Source of the DNA: an uncultured Bacilli bacterium
Lineage (GTDB): Bacteria > Bacillota_I > Bacilli_A > RFN20 > CAG-631
Reading direction: 5' to 3'
Assembly (NCBI GenBank): GCA_934202505.1
Contig: CAKPXW010000053.1
Location: forward strand, 1-10,873
Length of the DNA stretch: 10,873 nucleotides
This document shows positions 1 through 7,039 of this stretch, in pieces; within the stretch, counting starts at the first letter, position 1; every line of letters starts with the position of its first letter. The notes under the pieces were generated by a model that ran no database searches, was not told the origin of the DNA, and saw nothing but the letters and a program-made list of their open reading frames with translations. The translations under genes and the position numbers were made by a program.

Positions 1-17
1 ATTTTATCGTTATTCAT
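1..17 (-). CDS. Start of an unidentified gene, cut by the left edge
   Basis: Only the first five codons (M-N-N-D-K) are inside the window, so no function can be given. The start is supported by a strong Shine-Dalgarno sequence on the minus strand, GGGGAGG at 31-25, placed 7 bases before an ATG at 17-15. The gene lies downstream of nifJ on the same strand, with the hairpin at 46-77 between them. Fewer than 30 bases separate that hairpin from the ATG, too few for a full promoter. It is therefore served either by read-through from nifJ or by a promoter overlapping the hairpin. Confidence 0.5.
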
Positions 18-45
18 TTGCTTCCCTCCCCTTAATTTATCAAAG

Positions 46-77
46 AAAGAGTTGATAGAGTATTGTATCAACTCTTT
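46..77 (-). terminator. Hairpin terminator (possibly leaky) after nifJ
   Basis: A perfect 12-bp inverted repeat (46-57 and 66-77, arm AAAGAGTTGATA) encloses an 8-base loop. It lies 23 bases past the nifJ stop. On the minus strand the stem is followed by CTTTG, so the T tract is short and interrupted. On the plus strand the following bases are A-rich, so termination in the nifJ direction fits better. The weak T tract and the close downstream gene allow partial read-through. Confidence 0.6.
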
Positions 78-100
78 AATATTAATAATAATAGTTATTA

Positions 101-3100
101 TTATTCAGCCATTTTCTTTAATTTAGCCCAACGTTTAACTGCATATGCTTTGTTAGCAGCAAGTAAACTTTCTGCTTCAGTTGGATTAACCTTTGGAAGT
201 TGACTATAACGAGTTTGAGATAATAGATAGTCTTGATATTTATCAAAATCAGGATCTGGACAATCAAGTTGTAATGGATTCTTTCCTTGTTCTGCAAGAC
301 GTGGATCAAATCTAAAGATTGGCCAATAACCACATTCTGTAGCGGCTTTTTGTGATTTTTGATGGTTTACTAATCCGCCTTTTATACCTTGTGAAATACA
401 TGGTGAATAAGCAAGAATTAATGATGGTCCATCATATGATTCAGCTTCTTTTAAAGCTTTAATAGCTTGGTTTCTATTTGCACCCATAGAAATTGATGCA
501 ACATATACATGACCATAAGCCATAGCAATTGAAGCTAAATCTTTCTTAGCAGTTTTCTTACCAGCAGCTGCAAATTTTGCAATTGCACCTTCTGGAGTAG
601 ACTTAGAAGCTTGACCACCAGTATTTGAATAAATTTCAGTGTCTAATACTAATACATTAATATTATCATTTGAAGCAATTACATGATCAAGTCCACCATA
701 GCCGATATCATAGCCCCAGCCATCTCCACCGATAGCCCAAACTGATTTATCAACTAAATCACGTTTCATTTCTAATAATTCTTTAATACCTTCGTTAGAA
801 GAAGTTTCAACAGCTTTTAGTAATTCTGGTAATAAGTTACGTACTTCTTCTTTATTAGAAATATTTGCTACATATTTATTTAATAAATCTTTTAATGGTT
901 CTTCACAAGCATCAATATTATTCTTTATAACAGTTAAGATGTTAGTAAGTTTAATATTTGTTGCTACTCTCATACCATATGCATATTCAGCATTATCTTC
1001 AAATAATGAGTTAGCCCATGCAGGACCTTCTCCGTTTTCATCCTTAACAAAAGGAGTTGATGGAGTTGAACCACAATAAATTGAAGAACAACCTGTAGCA
1101 TTTCCAATTAATAAATCTTTACCAAATAATTGAGAAATTAATCTATAATATGGAGTTTCACCACAACCAGCGCATGAACCAGATACTTCAAAGTATGGTT
1201 TTAAGAAGGAAGCTCCTTTTACTGTATTAGTATTCATTAAAGCACGATATGGAACCTTACCATAATAGTAATCTGCAACAACAGATTGTCCCATTTCAGC
1301 TTTAACATCTTCCATAGATAATGCTTTGTTTCCTTTCATACCAGGACATTCAGCAACACAAAGTCCACATCCAACACAGTTATCAGGAGAAACTTGAATA
1401 CGATATTTATATTGAGCCATATTAGGGCCTAAAGCTTTAATAACATCTTTTCCAAGTTCTGGAGCATTTGCAACTTCTTCATCTGTTGCAAGGAAAGCTC
1501 TAATTGTAGCATGAGGACAAACAATTACACAGTTTCCACATTGGATACAATTTTCACTATGCCAATGAGGAACTTCAGTGGCTATTGTACGTTTTTCATT
1601 ATATGTTGTATTTGCTTCCATTGATCCTTTTAATAAGTCACCTTTTAAGAAAGCAGATACTGGTAAATCATAACCTCTTAAGTCATTGATTTCAGTAGCA
1701 AAATCATCAAAGTATTCAGAAATTCCAGGTTTAGTTACTTTATTAACTGTTAAGTTAGCCCATTCTTTCTTTACTGGAATACGTTTAACTTTTCCACCTT
1801 TATCAATAGCAACATAATTCATTTTTACAATTTCATCACCTTTTTTGCTATATGACTTTTTAGCAGCAGCTTTCATATATTCAACTGCTTGTTCATAAGG
1901 CATAACATTAGCTAATTTAAAGAATGCAGATTGTAAAATTGTATTTGTTCTTCTTCCCATACCAATCTTATTAGCAATTGCTGTTGCATTGATGATATAG
2001 AATTTTGCTTTTTTCTCAGCTAAAGCCTTTTTAAAACTATTTGGTAATTTATCTTCGATTTCTTCGGCTGAGAAAGTTGTATTTAATAAGAATGTTCCAC
2101 CTTTAGCTAAAGATTTTAACATATCATATTTAAATACATATGAATCTAATGAGCATGACATAAAGTCAGCATGTTCAATATAATAAGTTGAATGAATTGG
2201 GCTATCACCAAATCTTAAATGTGAACGAGTTGTTCCACCAGATTTTTTAGAGTCGTATTGGAAATATGCTTGAACATATTTGTCAGTATGGTCACCAATA
2301 ATTTTAATTGAGTTTTTATTAGCAGATACTGTTCCATCAGATCCTAGTCCCCAGAATAAACATGAAGTGTATTTTCCTGCAACATGATATTTATCATCAA
2401 CTGGAATTGACTTAAATGTTACATCATCATTAATACCAACTGTAAAGTCACTATGAGCATCAGAAGACTTCATAAAGTCAAATACTGACTTGATATGTTT
2501 TGGTTGAGTATCACGTGATGCTAAACCATAACGTCCGCCAATTACTTTAATCTTTCTATTTTCTTGAGCAAGAGCTGCTACTACATCAAGATATAAAGGT
2601 TCTCCTAATGCACCAGCTTCTTTTGTTCTATCAAGAACAGCTATACGTTTCACAGTTGATGGAATTACTGAACATAAATGTTTAGCAGAGAAAGGTCTAT
2701 ATAGATATACCTTTACTACACCAACTTTTTTACCTTTATGAGTTAAATCATCTACGACTTCATGAATTGTTTCATTTACAGAACCCATTGCAATAATAAT
2801 ATCTGTTGCTTCTGGATGTCCTTCATATACAAATGGAGCATAGCGACGTCCAGTAACTTCGCTAATTTTATTCATGTGTTTTTCTACAATTCCAACAAGT
2901 CTTTCATAAGCTTGGTTTTGAGCTTCTCTTCCTTGGAAATAAATATCATCATTTTCAGCACCACCACGTGTAATAGGATTACTATGTGGATTTAATGCAT
3001 TAGCCTTAAATGTTTCAATTGCTTTAGATACTTCTGGAGTTACTAAAGATTTTAAATCTTCATAATCCCAAGTTTGAACTTTATCAATTTCATGAGATGT

Positions 3101-3625
3101 TCTAAATCCATCAAAGAAATTAATAAATGGATATGAACCTTCAATTGCTGATAAATGAGCAACTGGAGCTAAATCCATAACTTCTTGTACTGAATGTTCA
3201 CATAACATAGCCACACCAGTTTGACGGCAAGCATATACGTCTTGGTGATCACCAAAAATTGCAAGAGATCTAGTTGCTAAGGCACGTGCCGATACATGGA
3301 ATACAACTGGTAATAATTCTCCTACACATTTGTAAATGTTAGGAATCATTAATAGTAAACCTTGTGATGCTGTATAAGTAGCTGCTAAAGCTCCTGCTTC
3401 TGCTGCACCATGTACAGTACCTGAAGCTCCTGCTTCTGATTGCATTTCAACTACTTTAACTTTTGAGCCAAAAATATTAGTTCTACCTTGAGCTGACCAT
3501 TCGTCAATTAGTTCAGCCATTGTAGAAGATGGAGTGATAGGAAAAATGCCAGCAAATTCTGTAAAAGCATATGCTACATGAGCAGCAGCTGTATTTCCAT
3601 CCATCGAAACAAATTTAAATGCCAT
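101..3625 (-). CDS. nifJ: Pyruvate:ferredoxin (flavodoxin) oxidoreductase, single-chain
   Basis: This cytoplasmic, oxygen-sensitive enzyme oxidises pyruvate and CoA to acetyl-CoA and CO2 and reduces ferredoxin or flavodoxin; the family works as a homodimer. At 1174 residues it is full length. Order of parts: N-terminal pyruvate/TPP domain with PITPSS (T31), E64 and R114; the CoA/transketolase-C-like region (about 260-630); two ferredoxin-type 4Fe-4S sites, C693/C696/C699/C703 and C750/C753/C756/C760; and the C-terminal TPP domain with the third cluster ligands C818, C821, C846 and C1076, GDG at 967-969 and the SNTGGQ motif at 1000-1005. The residue positions nearly match those I recall for the Desulfovibrio africanus enzyme. 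The start is fixed by AGGAGG at 3639-3634, 8 bases before the ATG. The gene is visibly richer in G+C than its neighbours, as expected for a highly expressed gene. It is monocistronic or nearly so. Identity is certain; pyruvate as substrate is inferred from T31 and R114. Confidence 0.97.
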   Translation of the reverse strand: MAFKFVSMDGNTAAAHVAYAFTEFAGIFPITPSSTMAELIDEWSAQGRTNIFGSKVKVVEMQSEAGASGTVHGAAEAGALAATYTASQGLLLMIPNIYKCVGELLPVVFHVSARALATRSLAIFGDHQDVYACRQTGVAMLCEHSVQEVMDLAPVAHLSAIEGSYPFINFFDGFRTSHEIDKVQTWDYEDLKSLVTPEVSKAIETFKANALNPHSNPITRGGAENDDIYFQGREAQNQAYERLVGIVEKHMNKISEVTGRRYAPFVYEGHPEATDIIIAMGSVNETIHEVVDDLTHKGKKVGVVKVYLYRPFSAKHLCSVIPSTVKRIAVLDRTKEAGALGEPLYLDVVAALAQENRKIKVIGGRYGLASRDTQPKHIKSVFDFMKSSDAHSDFTVGINDDVTFKSIPVDDKYHVAGKYTSCLFWGLGSDGTVSANKNSIKIIGDHTDKYVQAYFQYDSKKSGGTTRSHLRFGDSPIHSTYYIEHADFMSCSLDSYVFKYDMLKSLAKGGTFLLNTTFSAEEIEDKLPNSFKKALAEKKAKFYIINATAIANKIGMGRRTNTILQSAFFKLANVMPYEQAVEYMKAAAKKSYSKKGDEIVKMNYVAIDKGGKVKRIPVKKEWANLTVNKVTKPGISEYFDDFATEINDLRGYDLPVSAFLKGDLLKGSMEANTTYNEKRTIATEVPHWHSENCIQCGNCVIVCPHATIRAFLATDEEVANAPELGKDVIKALGPNMAQYKYRIQVSPDNCVGCGLCVAECPGMKGNKALSMEDVKAEMGQSVVADYYYGKVPYRALMNTNTVKGASFLKPYFEVSGSCAGCGETPYYRLISQLFGKDLLIGNATGCSSIYCGSTPSTPFVKDENGEGPAWANSLFEDNAEYAYGMRVATNIKLTNILTVIKNNIDACEEPLKDLLNKYVANISNKEEVRNLLPELLKAVETSSNEGIKELLEMKRDLVDKSVWAIGGDGWGYDIGYGGLDHVIASNDNINVLVLDTEIYSNTGGQASKSTPEGAIAKFAAAGKKTAKKDLASIAMAYGHVYVASISMGANRNQAIKALKEAESYDGPSLILAYSPCISQGIKGGLVNHQKSQKAATECGYWPIFRFDPRLAEQGKNPLQLDCPDPDFDKYQDYLLSQTRYSQLPKVNPTEAESLLAANKAYAVKRWAKLKKMAE

Positions 3626-3678
3626 TTCTAAGTCCTCCTATAAATTTGCTTTGTCCATTTTAAAAAAATGCCGACTAT

Positions 3679-3706
3679 ATTATAGCACTTGTTTTACATT
3701 TTTTAA
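3679..3706 (-). promoter_or_regulatory. nifJ promoter (extended -10)
   Basis: On the minus strand a perfect TATAAT (3684-3679) is preceded by TGC, giving the extended -10 form TGnTATAAT. The best -35 is the weak TTAAAA at 3706-3701, with a 16-base spacer. The predicted start site near 3672 would give a leader of about 46 bases with no obvious hairpin. A strong extended -10 fits a highly expressed gene. Confidence 0.65.
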
Positions 3707-3713
3707 TATCTTT

Positions 3714-3741
3714 TTTACAAAAGATATAAAAATTTTATTAT
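3714..3741 (+). promoter_or_regulatory. Possible alr promoter
   Basis: TTTACA (3714-3719) and TATTAT (3736-3741) are separated by 16 bases, and each differs from consensus at one position. In such AT-rich sequence chance matches are common. The spacer between the divergent genes nifJ and alr is only 174 bases, so some promoter for alr must lie here. The predicted leader would be about 50 bases. Confidence 0.35.
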
Positions 3742-3799
3742 TTTTTTGCATATTTGATATTAATTTAATCAACAATTCATAAACTTTAATGGTGATTCT

Positions 3800-4816
3800 A
3801 TGAAAAAAAGTATTTTGACAATTAACTTAAAAGCAATTAAATATAACTATAATCATTTAAAATGTCATTATAAAAAGAAAATAATTGCCGTATTAAAAGA
3901 TGATGCTTATGGACTTGGAATTAAAAAAATTGTTTCTACTTTAATGGATGATAAAGATTTAGTTGTTGCCGTAAATAGTTTTAAAGATTTAGAAAATATC
4001 AAAGAAATGAAAGTTAAAAAACTTTATCTAAATATTTTTGATAAAGATGATCTACTATATTTTAAAGAAAATAAAATTAGTGTTGTATTATCTTCCTTAA
4101 ATCAACTTGAATATTTAAAAAATAGTAATATACCTTTTCATATAAAAATAAATGTTGGGATGAATAGAATTGGTTTAAATAAGGAAGAATATTTACAAGC
4201 AATAAATATTATTAGTACTGATAGAGAAAGTTATAACCTTGAAGGAATAATGTGTCATTTCCCTACTTCTGATGCTAACCATTCTTTTTATAATATTTTT
4301 AAAGAATTAGTCACTTTATGTCCTTTCTATAAGAATTTAATGATACATTGTTTTGCTTCTTCATCAATATTTGAAGAGTCATTTACTAATTATATCCGTG
4401 TGGGAATTAAATTGTATGGTGTAGACAATTCATTATTTTATCAAAATTGTCTTTATTTAAATGCGCCTATAATTCAAAAAAAATTTATAAAAAAAGGGGA
4501 AAAAGTCGGCTATGATTTAGCTTATGCAGCAATAAGTGATGGTTATCTTTATCTTTTACCCATAGGATATGGACAAGGATGGGGAAGGTTTATTGATTCT
4601 TATGCTTTTTTTGATAATCATTACTTAAAACAAATTGGTAAAATATCTATGGATTATTCGATATACTTTTCAACTATTGATTTAAATATTGGTGAAAATA
4701 TCGAACTTATTGGTAATCATATTTCCTTAAAATCATTAGCTACAATAAATTATCAAGATGTTCATGAAGTATTAATAAAAATAAAAGTAGATAAGGATTA
4801 CCTTACCTACTTATGA
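3800..4816 (+). CDS. alr: Alanine racemase, compact form
   Basis: This PLP enzyme (fold type III) interconverts L- and D-alanine and supplies D-alanine for peptidoglycan. The N-terminal barrel has the PLP lysine K33 in VLKDDAYGLG (31-40). K116 and R123 lie in the KINVGMNRIG segment, equivalent to the usual K(x)DTGMxRLG. H183 with serines 187-189 and R200 in YIRVGIKLYG bind the cofactor. The C-terminal beta domain has the catalytic-base tyrosine Y257 in IGYGQGWGR (normally GYADG..R) and M284-D285 (normally CMD). At 338 residues it is shorter than the usual 370-390. The start leaves a normal N-terminus (ILTINLKAIKYNY), but its ribosome site is only GGTGA, 4 bases before the ATG, so translation may be modest. 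It ends in TGA, overlapping the rlmH end by 10 bases. A racemase for another amino acid is possible given the divergent motifs. Confidence 0.87.
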   Translation: MKKSILTINLKAIKYNYNHLKCHYKKKIIAVLKDDAYGLGIKKIVSTLMDDKDLVVAVNSFKDLENIKEMKVKKLYLNIFDKDDLLYFKENKISVVLSSLNQLEYLKNSNIPFHIKINVGMNRIGLNKEEYLQAINIISTDRESYNLEGIMCHFPTSDANHSFYNIFKELVTLCPFYKNLMIHCFASSSIFEESFTNYIRVGIKLYGVDNSLFYQNCLYLNAPIIQKKFIKKGEKVGYDLAYAAISDGYLYLLPIGYGQGWGRFIDSYAFFDNHYLKQIGKISMDYSIYFSTIDLNIGENIELIGNHISLKSLATINYQDVHEVLIKIKVDKDYLTYL

Positions 4817-5256
4817 TATTTAGAATGATTTAAAATAGAATAACTTCTATAAATTTGTTCAAGTAACATTACTCTACTTAATTGATGAGGAAATGTCATT
4901 TTAGAAAAACTCAATTCAAAATTACATTTTATAGAATCATCAATCCCATATGAGCCTCCAATTATAAATGTTATATCTGGATGATTATTAATTGTTATAT
5001 TTTCTATCTTTTTAGCAAGTTCTATGCTATCTAGCATTTCTCCTTTAATTGCCATTTTTATAGTATAACCTTTTAAATTTTTAGCAATTTCTTTGCCTTC
5101 TTCTTTTAATATTGTATCTATATTATTTGCAAGAACTTCTTTTAATTCTATTATTTCAATTTTTGTATATTTACAGATTCTTTTTACATATTCATTGCAA
5201 GCATCTATTAAATATTTTTCTTTTAACGTTCCAACGCAAACTATCCTAATCAACAA
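4807..5256 (-). CDS. rlmH: 23S rRNA (pseudouridine-1915-N3)-methyltransferase RlmH
   Basis: This small SPOUT-class methyltransferase acts as a homodimer and methylates pseudouridine 1915 in helix 69 of 23S rRNA on assembled 70S ribosomes, using S-adenosylmethionine. The 149 residues fit the family (about 155-160). Visible signatures are the N-terminal VCVGTLKEKY, the SAM-knot glycines in FIIGGSYGID (about 97-106), and the C-terminal block MTFPHQLSRVMLLEQIYRSY ending in YHK. The residues before YHK are NHSK-like where GEP-like residues are usual, a mild divergence. The start is TTG; a second TTG follows immediately and would give a protein one residue shorter. The start lies inside the end of the exonuclease gene (11-base overlap), so translation is probably coupled. 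It is the last gene of the nagA operon, and no terminator is visible before it runs into alr tail to tail. Confidence 0.95.
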   Translation of the reverse strand: MLIRIVCVGTLKEKYLIDACNEYVKRICKYTKIEIIELKEVLANNIDTILKEEGKEIAKNLKGYTIKMAIKGEMLDSIELAKKIENITINNHPDITFIIGGSYGIDDSIKCNFELSFSKMTFPHQLSRVMLLEQIYRSYSILNHSKYHK

Positions 5257-5785
5257 TTACACCTTCTTTTTCTTCGATTTTTTTCATTAAATGGTAAATT
5301 GCGTAGCAGTCCGTTAATGCATTATGAAAGTTATCACTTTCAAAGCCATTTTCTTTTGCAGCTATGGATAGTTTTGCTCTACTTGGATTTAATTTACTTT
5401 TGACTTCATCTATTAAATCTATCCAATGAATATTAACATCATTTAATTTATATTTATTAAACATATATTTAATAATCCTTTTATCAAAGTCACATCCATA
5501 TGCATATACCATATCACAATCTTCTAAAAGTTTATGAATTTCATTAATTAAATGTCTTTCAGATACTCCATTTACTTTGCATTTTTTTAAAGATATATGT
5601 GTTAAATGTGAAGCAAAAGAAGAAATATAATTTACATTCCTATTTAATAAATTTATTTCTTTTATTTCATCATTTTCAATAAGTAATGCTGAAAATTGTG
5701 TTATTTTTCTTTCTTCTTCTTTAGCCGCAGAATTTCCTTCTATGTCTAAAATAAGATATTTTTTTAAAGGATTATCAAAAAACAT
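5246..5785 (-). CDS. DEDDh-type 3'-5' exonuclease (DnaQ-like)
   Basis: This is a 179-residue single-domain exonuclease of the RNase T/DnaQ superfamily, which removes nucleotides from 3' ends of DNA or RNA with two metal ions. All three motifs are intact: Exo I LDIEGNS with D14 and E16, Exo II YGCDFDKRII with D101, and Exo III HNALTD with H154 and D159. No helicase, BRCT or polymerase domain is attached, so the substrate cannot be read from the sequence. The ATG sits 4 bases after the nagA stop; only a weak AAAGTG-type ribosome site is visible, so it probably depends on translational coupling to nagA. Its end overlaps rlmH by 11 bases. A role in RNA maturation or DNA repair would both fit. It is too divergent for me to give a gene symbol. 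Confidence 0.88.
   Translation of the reverse strand: MFFDNPLKKYLILDIEGNSAAKEEERKITQFSALLIENDEIKEINLLNRNVNYISSFASHLTHISLKKCKVNGVSERHLINEIHKLLEDCDMVYAYGCDFDKRIIKYMFNKYKLNDVNIHWIDLIDEVKSKLNPSRAKLSIAAKENGFESDNFHNALTDCYAIYHLMKKIEEKEGVIVD
5260..5266 (-). promoter_or_regulatory. Ribosome binding site deciding the TTG start of rlmH
   Basis: On the minus strand GAAGGTG lies inside the last codons of the exonuclease gene. The AAGG core is 5 bases from the first TTG (5256-5254) and 8 from the second (5253-5251), so both are usable. Family alignment from memory favours the first, because it gives nine residues up to the conserved glycine of VCVG. Confidence 0.5.
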
Positions 5786-5789
5786 ATTA

Positions 5790-6920
5790 TTAGTACACTT
5801 TCTTACCTAGTTTGTATACATCTTGAACATGTAATGTTTCATCCATTAATACAATATCTGCTAGTTTATTTTTAGCAAGTACTCCACGATCTTTTAAATG
5901 TAAAGATTTTGCAGCATTTGTAGAAGATATTTTGGCAAGTGAAACTAATGATGCTCCTGTATATTCACGTACATTTCTTACACCTTGATCCATTGTAAGT
6001 AATGAACCTGCTAAAGGCCCAGTTGTTAAATAAGCTGCTCCATTTTTCTTTATGCAATCTAGTCCAAATAATTTAAATGTTTCTATATTTGAATGTTTTG
6101 CAAGTAAAGCATCAGTTACAATCATAAATCTGTCATCGCCAACGATTTTATAAAAAGTTTTTAATGCATTAGGACAAACATGAATTCCATCACAAATACA
6201 TTCTGTATATAAATTATCAAAGTAAAAAGCTGCAGTTACAATACCAGGATTACGATGATGGTGTCCACTCATTGCATTATGTGTATGAGTAGTGTTTGTA
6301 AGTCCATATGAAATTGCTTTTTCAACATCAGCAAATGAAGCATCAGAATGTCCAGCAGAAACAGTTATATTGTGTGAAACTGCATCTTTTATAAATGCTT
6401 CAGCTCCTTCTTTTTCTGGAGCAATTGTAATATATCTTACATTATTGTGTGATGCTTTTACTAATTCATCTAATTCTTTCACATTAAATCCACGAATAAA
6501 TTCGGCATTTTGAGCACCTTTATATTTTTCATTAATATATGGCCCTTCAAGGTGAATTCCTAGTAATGATGAATTTTCTTTCTTAGCCTTTGCTACAGTT
6601 TTACAAACTTTCATCAATGATTGATGATCACTTGTTAGAGTAGTTGCTAAAAATGTTGTTGTTCCTTCTGTATATAAAGCATTACATATTGTTTTATAGT
6701 CCTCAACTTTTGCATCCATAAAATCAATTCCTACAGATCCATGCATATGAACATCGATAAAGCCTGGAAAAGCAATTTTTTCTTTTCCATCTACAACTTC
6801 TTTATCTTCTCCTACATATAATCCTTCATTTACAGATACAATTTTTTTACCATCTATAATAATATGACCAAGTTCAATAACTTTTTTTAAAGTGACAATT
6901 TTAATATTATTAATAACCAT
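5790..6920 (-). CDS. nagA: N-acetylglucosamine-6-phosphate deacetylase
   Basis: This cytoplasmic amidohydrolase converts GlcNAc-6-phosphate to glucosamine-6-phosphate and acetate, feeding amino sugars from uptake or wall recycling into glycolysis or new wall synthesis. At 376 residues it is full length. Metal and active-site residues are present: HMH at 58-60 in FIDVHMHGSVGIDF, E125 in GIHLEGPYI, H191 in SAGHSDA, H212 in THTHNAMSG, H247 in DGIHV, and the catalytic D270 in IVTDALL. The start is fixed by AGGAGG (6934-6929), 8 bases before the ATG. It is the first gene of a minus-strand operon with the exonuclease and rlmH. No nagB is in the window. It is divergent from the SGNH/EIIB-like pair and shares with it a promoter region containing a perfect palindrome, which suggests specific regulation. 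Confidence 0.96.
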   Translation of the reverse strand: MVINNIKIVTLKKVIELGHIIIDGKKIVSVNEGLYVGEDKEVVDGKEKIAFPGFIDVHMHGSVGIDFMDAKVEDYKTICNALYTEGTTTFLATTLTSDHQSLMKVCKTVAKAKKENSSLLGIHLEGPYINEKYKGAQNAEFIRGFNVKELDELVKASHNNVRYITIAPEKEGAEAFIKDAVSHNITVSAGHSDASFADVEKAISYGLTNTTHTHNAMSGHHHRNPGIVTAAFYFDNLYTECICDGIHVCPNALKTFYKIVGDDRFMIVTDALLAKHSNIETFKLFGLDCIKKNGAAYLTTGPLAGSLLTMDQGVRNVREYTGASLVSLAKISSTNAAKSLHLKDRGVLAKNKLADIVLMDETLHVQDVYKLGKKVY

Positions 6921-6971
6921 AATAAAATCCTCCTTTAATAATTTTACTATTTCTAATTAAAAATTTAAAGT

Positions 6972-6977
6972 ATTATA
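6972..6977 (-). promoter_or_regulatory. nagA promoter -10 element
   Basis: On the minus strand a perfect TATAAT lies 51 bases upstream of the nagA ATG. It predicts a start site near 6965 and a leader of about 45 bases. No good -35 is found 16-18 bases upstream; the 20-bp palindrome occupies that position. The promoter may therefore need an activator, or be blocked by a repressor bound there. Confidence 0.5.
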
Positions 6978-7005
6978 GACAATAAAAAGCAATTTATTGT
7001 ACAAT
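6976..7005 (+). promoter_or_regulatory. Promoter of the SGNH hydrolase/EIIB-like operon
   Basis: TAGACA (6976-6981) and TACAAT (7000-7005) each match the sigma-A consensus at five of six positions, with an 18-base spacer. The -10 lies inside the 20-bp palindrome, and the -35 overlaps the -10 of the divergent nagA promoter. The two promoters should not be usable by polymerase at the same time. Confidence 0.45.
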
Positions 7006-7010
7006 AAATT
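6991..7010. promoter_or_regulatory. Perfect 20-bp palindrome, candidate operator
   Basis: The half-site AATTTATTGT is followed directly by its exact reverse complement, with no spacer. It covers the -10 of the plus-strand promoter and the -35 region of the minus-strand nagA promoter. This is the position expected for an operator controlling both transcripts. It is not followed by a T tract and has no loop, so it is a poor terminator. The regulator is not in the window, and the sequence does not match an operator I know. Part of the symmetry could be chance in such AT-rich DNA, but ten matched pairs is a lot. Confidence 0.55.
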
Positions 7011-7039
7011 AGTAGCACTTAAAGGATGGTGTATTTATT

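Noticed and set aside
118..333. Open frame inside nifJ, 71 codons
   Set aside because: Lies within the certain nifJ coding region in another frame, with no recognisable protein.
2762..2995. Plus-strand open frame opposite nifJ
   Set aside because: Antisense shadow of nifJ; low-complexity composition and no family resemblance.
3754..3772. TTGAT-N9-ATCAA inverted repeat between nifJ and alr, resembling a Rex-type operator outline
   Set aside because: Only 5-bp arms in very AT-rich DNA; it lacks the TTGTG/CACAA core expected for Rex.
5093..5290. Plus-strand open frame opposite rlmH and the exonuclease
   Set aside because: Phe/Ile-rich translation typical of antisense AT-rich coding DNA.
6292..6513. 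Plus-strand open frame opposite nagA
   Set aside because: Antisense shadow of an intact, conserved gene; no ribosome binding site.
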